From assembly GCA_900762005.1 (NCBI GenBank), contig CAAFEV010000202.1, positions 1 to 14,499 on the forward strand: 14,499 nucleotides of DNA, in the 5' to 3' direction. The translations under genes and the position numbers were made by a program. Below are positions 1-7,920 of the stretch, in pieces; the first letter of the stretch is position 1, and each line of letters opens with the position of its first letter. The stretch is from an uncultured Oscillospiraceae bacterium (GTDB taxonomy: Bacteria; Bacillota; Clostridia; Oscillospirales; Oscillospiraceae). The notes below the pieces were generated by a model that searched no databases, was not told where the DNA came from, and saw only the letters and a program-made list of their open reading frames with translations.

Positions 1-2
1 GC

Positions 3-95
3 GACATTCAGCGTCGTGTTGACAGCAAAAAACGGGTTTTTGTTGATACAACGGCACAGATACAGGCGGCTGCTTTGAGCGCAAGCGTGCGGTGA
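3..95 (+). CDS. possible 3' end of an unidentified upstream gene (partial)
   Basis: One plus-strand frame is open from the window edge to a TGA at 93-95, giving about 30 residues that end in AAALSASVR. A second frame is open to 76-78, so openness alone is weak evidence. The chosen tail is charged and could form a helix, and its stop lies inside a small hairpin that could end a transcript. I do not recognise the protein, and the piece may simply be non-coding. Confidence 0.25.
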   Translation, partial: DIQRRVDSKKRVFVDTTAQIQAAALSASVR

Positions 96-130
96 AAGCG
101 TCACCGAGGCTAAAATTAGTATTTTCTTTT
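90..130 (+). terminator. weak hairpin, possible terminator of the upstream gene
   Basis: CGGTGA (90-95) and TCACCG (101-106) form a 6-bp stem with a 5-base loop. A T-rich but interrupted stretch follows (121-130, ATTTTCTTTT). The stem is short and the T tract starts about 15 bases after it, so this is only a possible intrinsic terminator. Confidence 0.25.
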
Positions 131-141
131 CACGGGTTTCG

Positions 142-150
142 TGATAGAAT
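142..150 (+). promoter_or_regulatory. possible extended -10 promoter of tmcAL
   Basis: TGATAGAAT at 142-150 fits an extended -10 element (TG, one base, TAGAAT) about 45 bases before the tmcAL start. No good -35 is present: the best-spaced hexamer is TTTTCT at 122-127. Extended -10 promoters can work with a poor -35, so this is plausible but unproven. Confidence 0.35.
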
Positions 151-195
151 ATCAATGAAATCTGTTTAAGCAAAGCAATCTGCGATTCGGGGGGA

Positions 196-1341
196 ATGCC
201 TGTGTCTGTGCTTGCGGTAATTTGCGAATATAACCCCCTGCACAACGGTCATGCAAAGCAGCTTGCCGTCCTGCGCGGGCAGGGTGCGGCGGTCTGCCTG
301 ATGAGCGGCGATTATGTCCAGCGCGGAGAGCCTGCGATTTTAGACGCGGGGACCCGTGCGCGGGCGGCGATGCGCTGCGGCGCAAATTTGGTGCTGGAGC
401 TGCCGCTGACCTATACGCTGCGCTCTGCCGAGGGCTTTGGCGACGGAGCCGTTTCGATTTTAAATGCACTCGGCTGCGTTGACACGCTCTGCTTCGGCAG
501 CGAGCAGGGGAGTAAAGAAGATATTATGTCAACCGCAAAGCAATTGCGCACCGAGGAATTTTCTCTCCGGCTGCGCGAGGAACTGAAAAGCGGTGTCTCC
601 TTTCCCGTTGCCCGTGCAAGGGCAATCAGCGAACAGGACGCGCAAAGCGCGCAGCTTCTGCGCTTTCCGAATGCGACGCTCGGTGTGGAATACTGCAAGG
701 CACTGCTGAAATACGAAAGCGCAATCACGCCTCTGGTGCTGCGCCGCGACGGCGATTATCACAGCGCAACGCAAAAGGACACGCCGTCCGCAACTGTGCT
801 GCGCGGTTTGCCGGACTGGACGGGTTATGTGCCTGAGCAGCTCCTGCCCCTGTATGCCGCCGCGCCGCGCTATACCCTTGCGGCCGGGGAACGCGCCCTG
901 CTCTCGCGCCTGCGCTTTATGACGCAGAGCGAGTTTGAAGCTTTGCCCTTCGGAACGGAGGGGCTTTGGCGCAAGCTGATGGCTGCCTGCCGTACCTGCG
1001 AAACAGTTGAAGCTATTGTCAACGCCGCAAAATCCAAGCGTTACACGCGCACGCGGCTGATGCGGATGCTGCTGTGCGCCTATCTCGGCATCACGGACGC
1101 GCTGCTGAATGCAGGGGCACCCTATGTACGCGTTCTGGCTGCCGATGAGGTCGGGCAAGGCATACTGCGCCGCGCCAAGAAGCAGGGGACGGTTGTCCTT
1201 ATCAACAGGGGACAGCGTGCGCCGGACACCGCCTACAGCGCGCTGGAACGCCGCGCCGCCGACCTTTACAGCCTGTTTATCACTGCGAAAGCACCGCCCG
1301 TCGGAAGGTCGCGCACGGAGCGGATTGTTCTCACAAAATAG
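196..1341 (+). CDS. tmcAL: tRNA(Met) cytidine acetate ligase, TmcAL/YlbM family
   Basis: The 381-residue protein matches the TmcAL (formerly YlbM) family, which uses ATP and acetate to acetylate cytidine 34 in the anticodon of elongator tRNA-Met. The N-terminus shows the nucleotidyltransferase motif HNGH at residues 16-19, preceded by CEYNP, then the family motif SGDYVQRGEPAI at about 37-48 and LGVEYCKAL at about 162-170. The length is slightly below the usual 400 or so. The start is uncertain: the only purine-rich ribosome binding site, a G-run at 189-194, lies too close to ATG 196, but is 7 bases from the in-frame GTG at 202. GTG 202 would give MSVLAVICEYNP, closer to the family N-terminus. 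The gene stands alone between a weak upstream promoter and the rpmE promoter. Family assignment rests on motifs and is strong. Confidence 0.93.
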   Translation: MPVSVLAVICEYNPLHNGHAKQLAVLRGQGAAVCLMSGDYVQRGEPAILDAGTRARAAMRCGANLVLELPLTYTLRSAEGFGDGAVSILNALGCVDTLCFGSEQGSKEDIMSTAKQLRTEEFSLRLREELKSGVSFPVARARAISEQDAQSAQLLRFPNATLGVEYCKALLKYESAITPLVLRRDGDYHSATQKDTPSATVLRGLPDWTGYVPEQLLPLYAAAPRYTLAAGERALLSRLRFMTQSEFEALPFGTEGLWRKLMAACRTCETVEAIVNAAKSKRYTRTRLMRMLLCAYLGITDALLNAGAPYVRVLAADEVGQGILRRAKKQGTVVLINRGQRAPDTAYSALERRAADLYSLFITAKAPPVGRSRTERIVLTK

Positions 1342-1375
1342 GAAAAAGAATTGCCGAAAAACCCGAAAAAAACAC

Positions 1376-1404
1376 TTGCAATTTCGGAATATGTGTGCTA
1401 TTAT
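1376..1404 (+). promoter_or_regulatory. sigma-A-type promoter of rpmE
   Basis: TTGCAA (1376-1381) and TATTAT (1399-1404) are separated by 17 bases, and TG at 1396-1397 makes an extended -10. A-rich runs lie just upstream of the -35 and could act as an UP element. Transcription would begin near 1410-1412, leaving a leader of about 60 bases before rpmE. Confidence 0.75.
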
Positions 1405-1470
1405 AGTCGGGCATTGGATAAATCGGGGGACTTTGTGCCCTTTTACGAAACTAAGAAAGAGGTGAATGCA

Positions 1471-1671
1471 ATGAAGGAAGGTATCCATCCGAAGTACGAA
1501 CAGACGACAATCAGATGCGCGTGCGGCGAGATTATTGAGACCGGTTCCACCAAAAAGGACATCAAGGTTGAAATCTGCTCTAAGTGCCACCCTTTCTATA
1601 CCGGCAAACAGAAGCTGGTTGACACCGGTGGACGTGTTGACCGTTTCAACAAGAAGTTCGGTCTGAAGTAA
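1471..1671 (+). CDS. rpmE: 50S ribosomal protein L31, zinc-binding form
   Basis: The 66-residue protein is ribosomal protein L31, a small component of the large ribosomal subunit. It has the four cysteines of the zinc-binding (C+) type: C16 and C18 (CACGE) and C36 and C39 (ICSKCHPFYTGKQK). It ends with the typical GGRVDRFNKKFG segment. The length is normal for the family. The frame stays open upstream to 1351, but ATG 1471 is the right start: GAGG at 1459-1462 lies 8 bases ahead and the protein then begins MKEGIHPKY as expected. It has its own promoter and terminator. In many bacteria a cysteine-free paralogue replaces this form under zinc starvation, and none is seen here. Confidence 0.97.
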   Translation: MKEGIHPKYEQTTIRCACGEIIETGSTKKDIKVEICSKCHPFYTGKQKLVDTGGRVDRFNKKFGLK

Positions 1672-1676
1672 TGAGT

Positions 1677-1708
1677 AAAGTTCGCATCGTATCGGTGCGG
1701 ACTTTTTT
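1677..1708 (+). terminator. intrinsic terminator after rpmE
   Basis: A 13-bp stem (1677-1689 with 1693-1705, two G-U pairs, 3-base TAT loop) is followed by a T run to 1708, starting five bases after the rpmE stop. This is a strong rho-independent terminator. Because hflX begins only 28 bases later and no promoter is visible in between, some readthrough or a promoter inside rpmE probably feeds hflX. Confidence 0.85.
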
Positions 1709-1735
1709 CATTTTTTAGGACGAAGGAGAGTTAAT

Positions 1736-3007
1736 ATGATACACAATGACGCAGTTGCCGCGGAAAGGGCAATATTAGTCGGTTTGAATGCCGACTGCTT
1801 CCGACCAGAGGAGACGGCAACCGAGGAGTCGTTAGACGAGCTGGAGGCACTTTTGGAAACCGCAGGCGGCGTCTGTACGGCAAAGGTACTGCAAAATCGC
1901 CATACGCCGGATCCTCACAGCTTTATCGGCGAGGGCAAGGCGCAGGAGGTCAAGGAGCTTTTGGAGACCACCGAAGCGAGCCTTGTCGTCTTTGACAACG
2001 ATCTGTCCGCCTCACAAATCCGCGCACTGGAAGAGATTACGGGTGTTACCGTGCTTGACCGCAGCGCATTGATTTTAGATATTTTTGCCCAGCGCGCAAA
2101 AACAGCCGAGGGTCGCCTGCAGGTCGAGCTGGCGCAGTACCGTTATCTGCTGCCGAAGCTGTCTGGCATGGGAAAATCCATGTCGCGTCTGGGCGGCGGC
2201 ATTGGCACACGCGGCCCCGGCGAGAGCAAGCTCGAAACCGACCGCCGCCATATCCGCGAACGCATTGACCGGTTGCGCGAGGAATTGGAGCAGGTGCGTA
2301 AGGTGCGCGGTGTACAGCGCGAACGCCGTCTGCGCAACGCTGTTCCGGTGGTTGCTCTGGTCGGCTACACGAATGCGGGAAAATCCACCTTGCTCAACCG
2401 GCTCACGGACGCAGGCATCGAAGCGAATGACCGGCTGTTTGACACCCTCGACACCACCACGCGCCGCCTGAAGGTTTCCGACCATCTGGAGGTTCTGCTT
2501 TCCGACACCGTCGGCTTTATTGCGAAGCTGCCGCATCACCTGATTGAGTCGTTCAAGGCGACCTTGGAGGAGCTGGAATACGCCGATTTGCTTCTGCACG
2601 TCATTGATGTCTCCGACCCGCAGATGAACGAGCACATTGCCGTGGTGGACAAGCTGATAGAACAGCTTGCAAAGCCCGGAACCCCCGTGCTGCGCTGCTA
2701 TAATAAGGCGGATTTGGCGGAGGATTTGTCCGGCTTTCCGATTGGCGAGACGAATATTCCGATGTGCGCCCGCAGCGGCATCGGAATGGACGAGCTACTC
2801 ACGCGCATTGAAGAGACGCTTTTGGGAAAGCTGCACAAAATGAACCTGCTGCTGCCCTATGCGCAGGGCGGCGTTCTGGAAACCCTGCACGAGCAGGCAC
2901 AGGTTTGCAAGGTGGAATATCTCTCCGAGGGAATTTCCGTGGAGGCTATTTGCAAATCGGAGCTTTACGAGAAATTCAAAAGATTTGAGCAGGGGCCGCC
3001 GCTATGA
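1736..3007 (+). CDS. hflX: GTPase HflX, ribosome-associated
   Basis: The 423-residue protein is HflX, a GTPase of the OBG-HflX group that binds the 50S subunit and in studied bacteria splits stalled or heat-damaged ribosomes. The N-terminal HflX domain carries RLGGGIGTRGPGESKLETDRR at about 151-171, followed by a basic coiled helix to about 200. The G domain shows G1 GYTNAGKS at 210-217, G3 DTVG at 257-260, G4 NKAD at 323-326 and a G5-like CARSG at 344-348. ATG 1736 has AAGGAG at 1723-1728, 7 bases away. The stop overlaps the next gene by 4 bases (ATGA), so the two are probably translationally coupled. All key G motifs are intact. Confidence 0.96.
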   Translation: MIHNDAVAAERAILVGLNADCFRPEETATEESLDELEALLETAGGVCTAKVLQNRHTPDPHSFIGEGKAQEVKELLETTEASLVVFDNDLSASQIRALEEITGVTVLDRSALILDIFAQRAKTAEGRLQVELAQYRYLLPKLSGMGKSMSRLGGGIGTRGPGESKLETDRRHIRERIDRLREELEQVRKVRGVQRERRLRNAVPVVALVGYTNAGKSTLLNRLTDAGIEANDRLFDTLDTTTRRLKVSDHLEVLLSDTVGFIAKLPHHLIESFKATLEELEYADLLLHVIDVSDPQMNEHIAVVDKLIEQLAKPGTPVLRCYNKADLAEDLSGFPIGETNIPMCARSGIGMDELLTRIEETLLGKLHKMNLLLPYAQGGVLETLHEQAQVCKVEYLSEGISVEAICKSELYEKFKRFEQGPPL

Positions 3008-3630
3008 CCGAGTATCTGGTACCGACCGAGGCGGCTGCTGCGGAATTTACCGAGAAAAAATCGAAATTCATCGGACATATTGTTCCGACCGAAACCGAGG
3101 CGGAGGCACTTGCCGCACTCAAGCAAATGCGTGAAACCCACTGGGACGCGACACACAACGTCTACGCCTATATCATCCGCGACGGTGCGACGCGCTTTTC
3201 AGACGACGGTGAGCCGGGCGGTACGGCTGGGATGCCGGTGCTGCAGGTTTTGCAGCGCGAGGCATTGTTCAACGTCACCTGTGTTGTCACGCGCTATTTC
3301 GGCGGAATTCTGCTCGGAGCCGGCGGCTTGGTTCGCGCTTATGCGAAGAGCGCGAAGCTGGCGGTGGATGCCGCAGGCAAGTCCTGCAAGCGCGTCTGGA
3401 CGGCGTTGACGCTGCCCTGTCCGTACAACTGGCTCGACCGGGTGAAATTAGAGGTTGCCGCCTTTGACGGGGTCATTCAGAGCATCGATTACGGTGCGCA
3501 GGTTGGCTTCAGCCTGCTGCTGCCGCAGACGCAGCTGCAGCCGTTTCTGACGCGGCTGCGCGATTTGTCCGCCGATACGCTCAGGCCGCTTATCGGTGAG
3601 CAGTGCTACCGCGCCTTTCCGGTAGAATAA
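3004..3630 (+). CDS. yigZ: YigZ/IMPACT-family protein (UPF0029)
   Basis: The 208-residue protein belongs to the YigZ/IMPACT family. Its conserved N-terminal domain is clear: KKSKFIGHI at about residues 18-26, HNVYAYIIRDGATRFSDDGE at about 48-67, PGGTAGMP at 68-75 and RYFGGILLGAGGLVRAYAKS at about 97-116. The C-terminal 70 residues match in position the small second domain found in bacterial members. The molecular role is not settled; structural work on the family suggests nucleic-acid or ribosome contact, and yeast and mammalian relatives act on translation control. Overlap with hflX (ATGA, 3004-3007) supports a shared transcript with that ribosome factor. Length is typical. Confidence 0.93.
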   Translation: MTEYLVPTEAAAAEFTEKKSKFIGHIVPTETEAEALAALKQMRETHWDATHNVYAYIIRDGATRFSDDGEPGGTAGMPVLQVLQREALFNVTCVVTRYFGGILLGAGGLVRAYAKSAKLAVDAAGKSCKRVWTALTLPCPYNWLDRVKLEVAAFDGVIQSIDYGAQVGFSLLLPQTQLQPFLTRLRDLSADTLRPLIGEQCYRAFPVE

Positions 3631-3675
3631 CGAAGCGTTTCCGGGGATATCTTGCAAAAAGAAGGAGGAATTGCC

Positions 3676-4692
3676 ATGACCATCCGCGAACAGTTGGAGC
3701 AGTGTGAGCACCTCGTTTTCAGCGAAAAGGCGCAGTTCTCCGACGCGAGCCGGGGCAGACCGCAGACAGAGGAGCCGAAGCCGGACGATATGCGCACCTG
3801 CTATCAGCGCGATTGTGACCGCATTCTGCACAGCAAGGCGTTCCGCCGCATGATGCACAAGACGCAGGTGTTCCTGCAGCCGGAGGGCGACCATTACCGC
3901 ACCCGCATGACGCACACCCTCGAGGTTGCGCGCATTGCGCGGACAATTACCCGTGCTCTGCGCCTGAACGAGGATTTGTCGGAGGCGATTGCCTTCGGGC
4001 ATGACTTGGGGCACACGCCGTTCGGCCACGCCGGAGAGGTTGCCCTGACCGAGGTCATGGGGGAGCCCTTCCGCCACAACGAGCAATCGCTGCGCGTCGT
4101 GGACCTGCTGGAAAACGGCGGCGAGGGGCTGAATCTGACCTACGAGGTGCGCATGGGAATTTTGGGTCATACGCGCAGCAGCCGTCTGCCGGAAACCTTG
4201 GAAGGACAGATTGTCCGTACCTCTGACCAGATTGCGTACATCAACCATGACATCGACGATGCCATGCGCGCCGGAATCCTGACCGATGCCGATATTCCGC
4301 GTGAAATCTCCGTTCTCTTGGGCGAAACGCACCGCGAACGCATCAATACGCTGGTGACGAATATGGTGCATCACACGCTCGAAACGGGTGCGCTGGGGAT
4401 GGCTGCCCCAGTAAGCGGAGCGATGGAGGCTCTGCGTGCCTTTATGTTCGAGCGCGTCTACAAGAACCCGGTTGCCAAGGGTGAGGAGTCCAAGGCGAGG
4501 GCGATTTTGCAGGCACTTTACCGTTATTACGTCACGCATCCCGAGGCGTTGCCGTTGGATTTTCAGCCGCAAATCAGCTTTGACGGGATGGAGCGTATTG
4601 TCTGTGATTATATCGCGGGCATGACAGATAAATACGCGATGTATAAATATGACGAGCTGTTTATTCCGACGGCTTGGCAGGTGCGCGGCTGA
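3676..4692 (+). CDS. dgt: dGTP triphosphohydrolase-like protein (HD domain)
   Basis: The 338-residue protein belongs to the dGTPase-like HD-domain family, whose members cleave dNTPs to the nucleoside and triphosphate and so limit dNTP pools. The metal-binding HD residues are visible as H80 (MTHTLEV), H109-D110 (FGHDLGHTPFGH) and D184 (RTSDQIAYINHDIDDA). HNEQS at 134-138 is also conserved. Start ATG 3676 was chosen over an in-frame upstream ATG at 3652 because AAGGAGG at 3662-3668 is 7 bases ahead of it. The gene lies 18 bases before dnaG, and dgt-dnaG-rpoD is a common clostridial order, fitting a role in replication supply. The exact nucleotide preference cannot be read from sequence. Confidence 0.93.
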   Translation: MTIREQLEQCEHLVFSEKAQFSDASRGRPQTEEPKPDDMRTCYQRDCDRILHSKAFRRMMHKTQVFLQPEGDHYRTRMTHTLEVARIARTITRALRLNEDLSEAIAFGHDLGHTPFGHAGEVALTEVMGEPFRHNEQSLRVVDLLENGGEGLNLTYEVRMGILGHTRSSRLPETLEGQIVRTSDQIAYINHDIDDAMRAGILTDADIPREISVLLGETHRERINTLVTNMVHHTLETGALGMAAPVSGAMEALRAFMFERVYKNPVAKGEESKARAILQALYRYYVTHPEALPLDFQPQISFDGMERIVCDYIAGMTDKYAMYKYDELFIPTAWQVRG

Positions 4693-4710
4693 CAAAGGGG
4701 AGGTGAGCGC

Positions 4711-6465
4711 GTGGCTTTTCCGCAGGCTTTTTTAGACGATTTGAATTATCGCAATCCGATTGAGGACGTGGTCGGCAGCTATGTCACGCTGACTCGACGG
4801 GGCACGAATTTGTTCGGGCTCTGCCCCTTCCACGGCGAAAAAACCGCCTCCTTCTCCGTTGCACCCGAAAAAGGAATTTATTACTGCTTCGGCTGTCACA
4901 AGGGCGGCGGCGCGGTCAATTTCATTATGGAAATTGAAAATCTCAGTTACCCCGATGCTGTGCGTTTTCTGGCAAAGCGCGCCGGAATCGAGGTGCCGGA
5001 GGACAATGTCGGGCAGCAGTCACAGTATAAGAAAAAAGAACGCCTCTGGGCGTTGTGCAGAGCGACGGCGCAGTTTTTCCATGCGCAACTCAAAACACCG
5101 GCAGCACGCGAGGTCAACGCCTATATCGTCAAGCGCGGTTTATCCCGCGGGACGGTGACACGCTTCGGGCTGGGCTTTGCGCCGGACACATGGAGCGGTC
5201 TGCTCGATGCCATGACGCAGCAGGGGTTTACCAAGGCGGAGCTGTTAGAGGCAGGGCTTGTGCTGCAAAACCGCGAAAAGGGCACACTGTATGACCGTTT
5301 CCGCAACCGTCTGATGTTCCCGATTATTGATGTGCGCGGCAACGTCATCGGCTTCGGCGGGCGCGTAATGGATGATTCCACGCCGAAGTATCTCAATTCG
5401 CCGGAAACAATTATTTTCAACAAACGCCGTAACCTTTTTGCGATGAATGTCGTCAAAAAGAGCAAGAAGGACTATATCATTCTTACAGAAGGCTACATGG
5501 ACGCCATTGCACTGCACCAGTACGGCTTTGACTGTGCGGTTGCCTCGCTCGGCACCTCTCTGACGCAGGAGCACGCAGATATGCTCTCGAAGTACACCAA
5601 TGAGGTGATACTGACTTATGATGCAGATGAGGCCGGACAGAACGCAACCAAACGGGCAATCCCCATGCTGGAAAAGACCGGACTGCGGGTGAAAATCCTG
5701 CGGATGCAGGGCGCGAAGGACCCGGACGAGTTTTTAAAGAGGTTCGGAGCCGACCGCTTCAAGCTGCTTTTGGAAGGCTCGGAGAATCAAGCGGAATACC
5801 GGCTGAACGCACTTGCCCTGCGCTTCGATTTGACGCTCGATGAGCAGAAGGTCGAGTTTGCAAAGCAGGCGGCCGAGCTGATTTCCGGCTATACCACCCC
5901 GGTGGAACGTGAGATTTACGCGATACGCGCCGCCGAGACTGCAGGAATTACGCCGGAGATTATGAAGCTGGAAATCCGCAATGCTTATAAGCGGCGCATG
6001 GCGCAGCAGAAAAAGCAGGAGCAGCGCCATGAGGTCGAGGTGGCGGCGGCGCGTCAGCCGAAGGTGCGCGAGCTGCGCTATGACAATGTGCGCTCCGCCG
6101 TCGCGGAGGAGACGCTGCTGCAAATGCTTTTTAAGGAGCCTGCGCTCTTTGAACGAGCGAAGCCGCTCACTGAGACGCATTTTTCCGTGCCGATGTTTGC
6201 AAAATGCTTTTTCTCTCTGCGGGAGCGTTGGCAGGAGGATTTGCCCTGCACACCGGCGGCGATGGCAGACACGCTCTCGCCGGCAGAGATGTCCCATCTG
6301 ACGGCAGTGCTGCAAAAGCAGGATAATCCGCTTTCGGACAAGGCATTTGACGACTGTGTTCAGATTCTTTGCGAGGAACAGCGACGCGGAAGCATCACGG
6401 ACGAGGAAGCCCTGCGCGCCATGCAGCAATCGCTGCAGAGGAAAAAAGGATATGGGGGAACATGA
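4711..6465 (+). CDS. dnaG: DNA primase DnaG
   Basis: The 584-residue protein is DNA primase, which makes the RNA primers for lagging-strand synthesis in complex with the replicative helicase. The N-terminal zinc domain has C38, H41, C59 and C62 (CPFH...YYCFGCHKGG). The catalytic core has DRFRNRLMFPI at about 195-205 and the Toprim motifs EGYMDAIAL at 260-268, TYDADEAGQNA at 302-312 and KDPDE at 336-340. The remaining 200 or so residues form the helicase-binding part. The start is GTG 4711, with an excellent AGGGGAGGTGA site at 4696-4706. The stop is one base before the likely rpoD start, so the two genes are coupled. All catalytic residues expected are present. Confidence 0.97.
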   Translation: MAFPQAFLDDLNYRNPIEDVVGSYVTLTRRGTNLFGLCPFHGEKTASFSVAPEKGIYYCFGCHKGGGAVNFIMEIENLSYPDAVRFLAKRAGIEVPEDNVGQQSQYKKKERLWALCRATAQFFHAQLKTPAAREVNAYIVKRGLSRGTVTRFGLGFAPDTWSGLLDAMTQQGFTKAELLEAGLVLQNREKGTLYDRFRNRLMFPIIDVRGNVIGFGGRVMDDSTPKYLNSPETIIFNKRRNLFAMNVVKKSKKDYIILTEGYMDAIALHQYGFDCAVASLGTSLTQEHADMLSKYTNEVILTYDADEAGQNATKRAIPMLEKTGLRVKILRMQGAKDPDEFLKRFGADRFKLLLEGSENQAEYRLNALALRFDLTLDEQKVEFAKQAAELISGYTTPVEREIYAIRAAETAGITPEIMKLEIRNAYKRRMAQQKKQEQRHEVEVAAARQPKVRELRYDNVRSAVAEETLLQMLFKEPALFERAKPLTETHFSVPMFAKCFFSLRERWQEDLPCTPAAMADTLSPAEMSHLTAVLQKQDNPLSDKAFDDCVQILCEEQRRGSITDEEALRAMQQSLQRKKGYGGT

Positions 6466-6466
6466 G

Positions 6467-7594
6467 ATGGATGAAGAAAGAAACGAACCGATACTGCACG
6501 AAAAGCTGCAGCAGCTTTTGGAGCTGTCGCAAAAGACAAAGCGGATTGCCTCCAAGGAGCTGATTGATGCGCTGGACGCGATTGATGCCGACGAGCAGCA
6601 GACCGATCTAATCTACGATGCTTTAGAGGCAGCCGGCGTGGAAATCGACGTGACCGACGTAGTGGAACTGCTGACCAAGCCGGACGATATGCTGCCGAGC
6701 AGCGAGGATTTGGAGCTGGTGGAGGAGGAAAAGCTGGTCGATACCGACGAGCTTTCCGAAGCAATGAGCATCAATGACCCTGTGCGGATGTATCTCAAGG
6801 AAATCGGAAAAATTCCGCTTTTGACCTCCGAATATGAGGTCGAGGTTGCGACCCGGCTTGCCGCAGGCGACGAAAGTGCCCACAACGAGATGGTTGAGGC
6901 GAATTTGCGGCTGGTGGTATCCATTGCAAAACGCTATGTCGGACGCGGTCTGCCCCTGCTCGATTTAATTCAGGAGGGCAATCTTGGACTGATTAAGGCA
7001 GTCGATAAATTTGACTATACCAAGGGCTATAAATTTTCTACTTATGCGACTTGGTGGATCCGGCAGGCAATTTCCCGCGCCATTGCCGACCATGCGCGTA
7101 CCATTCGCATTCCGGTACATATGGTCGAGACCATCAACCGCGTTTCGCGTGCTTCGCACGATTTGGTGCAGGATTTGGGGCGCGACCCCACACCTGCGGA
7201 GATTGCGAAAAAATTGCGCATTCCGCAGGAAAAGGTTGAGGAAATCATGCGCGTGGCGCAGGAGCCGATTTCTCTTGAAACGCCGGTCGGCGAGGAGGAT
7301 GACAGCCATCTGGGGGATTTCATCCAGGATGAATCCGCCTTTGAACCTGCCGATGCCGCCTCCTATGCCATGCTCAAGGAGCAGCTCGCCGGCGTCCTGA
7401 AAACGCTTACACCGCGTGAAGAAAAGGTGCTGTGCCTGCGCTACGGACTCTTGGACGGCAGAATGCACACGCTCGAAGAGGTCGGCGAGGAATTCCAGGT
7501 GACGCGGGAGCGTATCCGCCAGATTGAGGCGAAAGCTCTGCGCAAACTCCGCCATCCGTCCCGCTCAAAGCTCTTAAAGGACTTCATGAGTTGA
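6467..7594 (+). CDS. rpoD: RNA polymerase primary sigma factor RpoD/SigA
   Basis: The 375-residue protein is the housekeeping sigma factor. A short acidic region 1.1 (about 1-95) is followed by region 1.2 at DPVRMYLKEIG (104-114), region 2 with NLRLVVSIAKRYVGRG and the -10 recognition and melting segment KFSTYATWWIRQA (189-201), region 3 at about 210-290, and the region 4 helix-turn-helix with HTLEEVGEEFQVTRERIRQIE (334-354) for -35 recognition. ATG 6467 is preferred because GGGGGA at 6454-6459 lies 7 bases ahead; an in-frame ATG at 6452 would add five residues but has its site too close, and the frame is open further upstream inside dnaG. No terminator is visible after the stop before the acpP promoter. 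Confidence 0.97.
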   Translation: MDEERNEPILHEKLQQLLELSQKTKRIASKELIDALDAIDADEQQTDLIYDALEAAGVEIDVTDVVELLTKPDDMLPSSEDLELVEEEKLVDTDELSEAMSINDPVRMYLKEIGKIPLLTSEYEVEVATRLAAGDESAHNEMVEANLRLVVSIAKRYVGRGLPLLDLIQEGNLGLIKAVDKFDYTKGYKFSTYATWWIRQAISRAIADHARTIRIPVHMVETINRVSRASHDLVQDLGRDPTPAEIAKKLRIPQEKVEEIMRVAQEPISLETPVGEEDDSHLGDFIQDESAFEPADAASYAMLKEQLAGVLKTLTPREEKVLCLRYGLLDGRMHTLEEVGEEFQVTRERIRQIEAKALRKLRHPSRSKLLKDFMS

Positions 7595-7614
7595 GAGCTG
7601 CCAAAAAATTTTTC

Positions 7615-7642
7615 TTGACATTGCCGAAAAAAAACGTATCAT
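7615..7642 (+). promoter_or_regulatory. strong sigma-A-type promoter of acpP
   Basis: TTGACA (7615-7620, perfect -35) and TATCAT (7637-7642) are 16 bases apart, with an A-rich spacer. Transcription would start near 7649, about 30 bases before acpP. AAAGGGG at 7664-7670 is the ribosome binding site. Confidence 0.8.
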
Positions 7643-7678
7643 AGCTTTAGAGAAAACTCTTGCAAAGGGGCGAATAAA

Positions 7679-7912
7679 ATGTTAGAAAGAATTAAGACCT
7701 ATCTTTCCGAGCAGCTTGACATTCCTGCGGAGGAAATGTCGGAGGACACGACCTTTGAAAGCTTACATCTGGACTCCCTTGACATGGTCGAAATGATGAT
7801 GGATATGGAGGAGGAGCTCGGCGTCGATTTTGAAATGGACGGCGAGATGAAGCTTAATACCATCGGCGAGCTCGCAAATTTCATTGATGCAAAGCTGGAA
7901 GAAATCGGCTGA
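7679..7912 (+). CDS. acpP: acyl carrier protein
   Basis: The 77-residue acidic protein is an acyl carrier protein. The phosphopantetheine attachment motif is DSL with Ser33 (LHLDSLDMVEM), the start of helix II. The second half is very acidic, as usual (MMMDMEEELG). The length is standard. It sits alone rather than beside fatty-acid synthesis genes, so a role in general fatty-acid and lipid synthesis is the default reading, but a second ACP with a special partner elsewhere in the genome cannot be excluded. Compared with the classical AcpP, the motif lacks the usual LGADSLDTVEL wording, having LHLDSLDMVEM. It has a strong own promoter and is followed after only eight bases by SRP RNA. Confidence 0.93.
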   Translation: MLERIKTYLSEQLDIPAEEMSEDTTFESLHLDSLDMVEMMMDMEEELGVDFEMDGEMKLNTIGELANFIDAKLEEIG

Positions 7913-7920
7913 TTTAATGC

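Noticed and set aside
529..1590. 353-codon open frame on the minus strand across tmcAL and rpmE
   Set aside because: It lies antisense to two clearly conserved genes, has no ribosome binding site and its product is an arginine/cysteine-rich shadow without recognisable domains.
3448..4695. 415-codon open frame on the minus strand opposite dgt
   Set aside because: Complement of a well-supported HD-domain gene; long because of GC-rich third positions, with no domain and no proper start.
7595..7614. Possible terminator after rpoD
   Set aside because: Only an A-run and T-run without a real stem; the A/T stretch is better read as upstream part of the acpP promoter.
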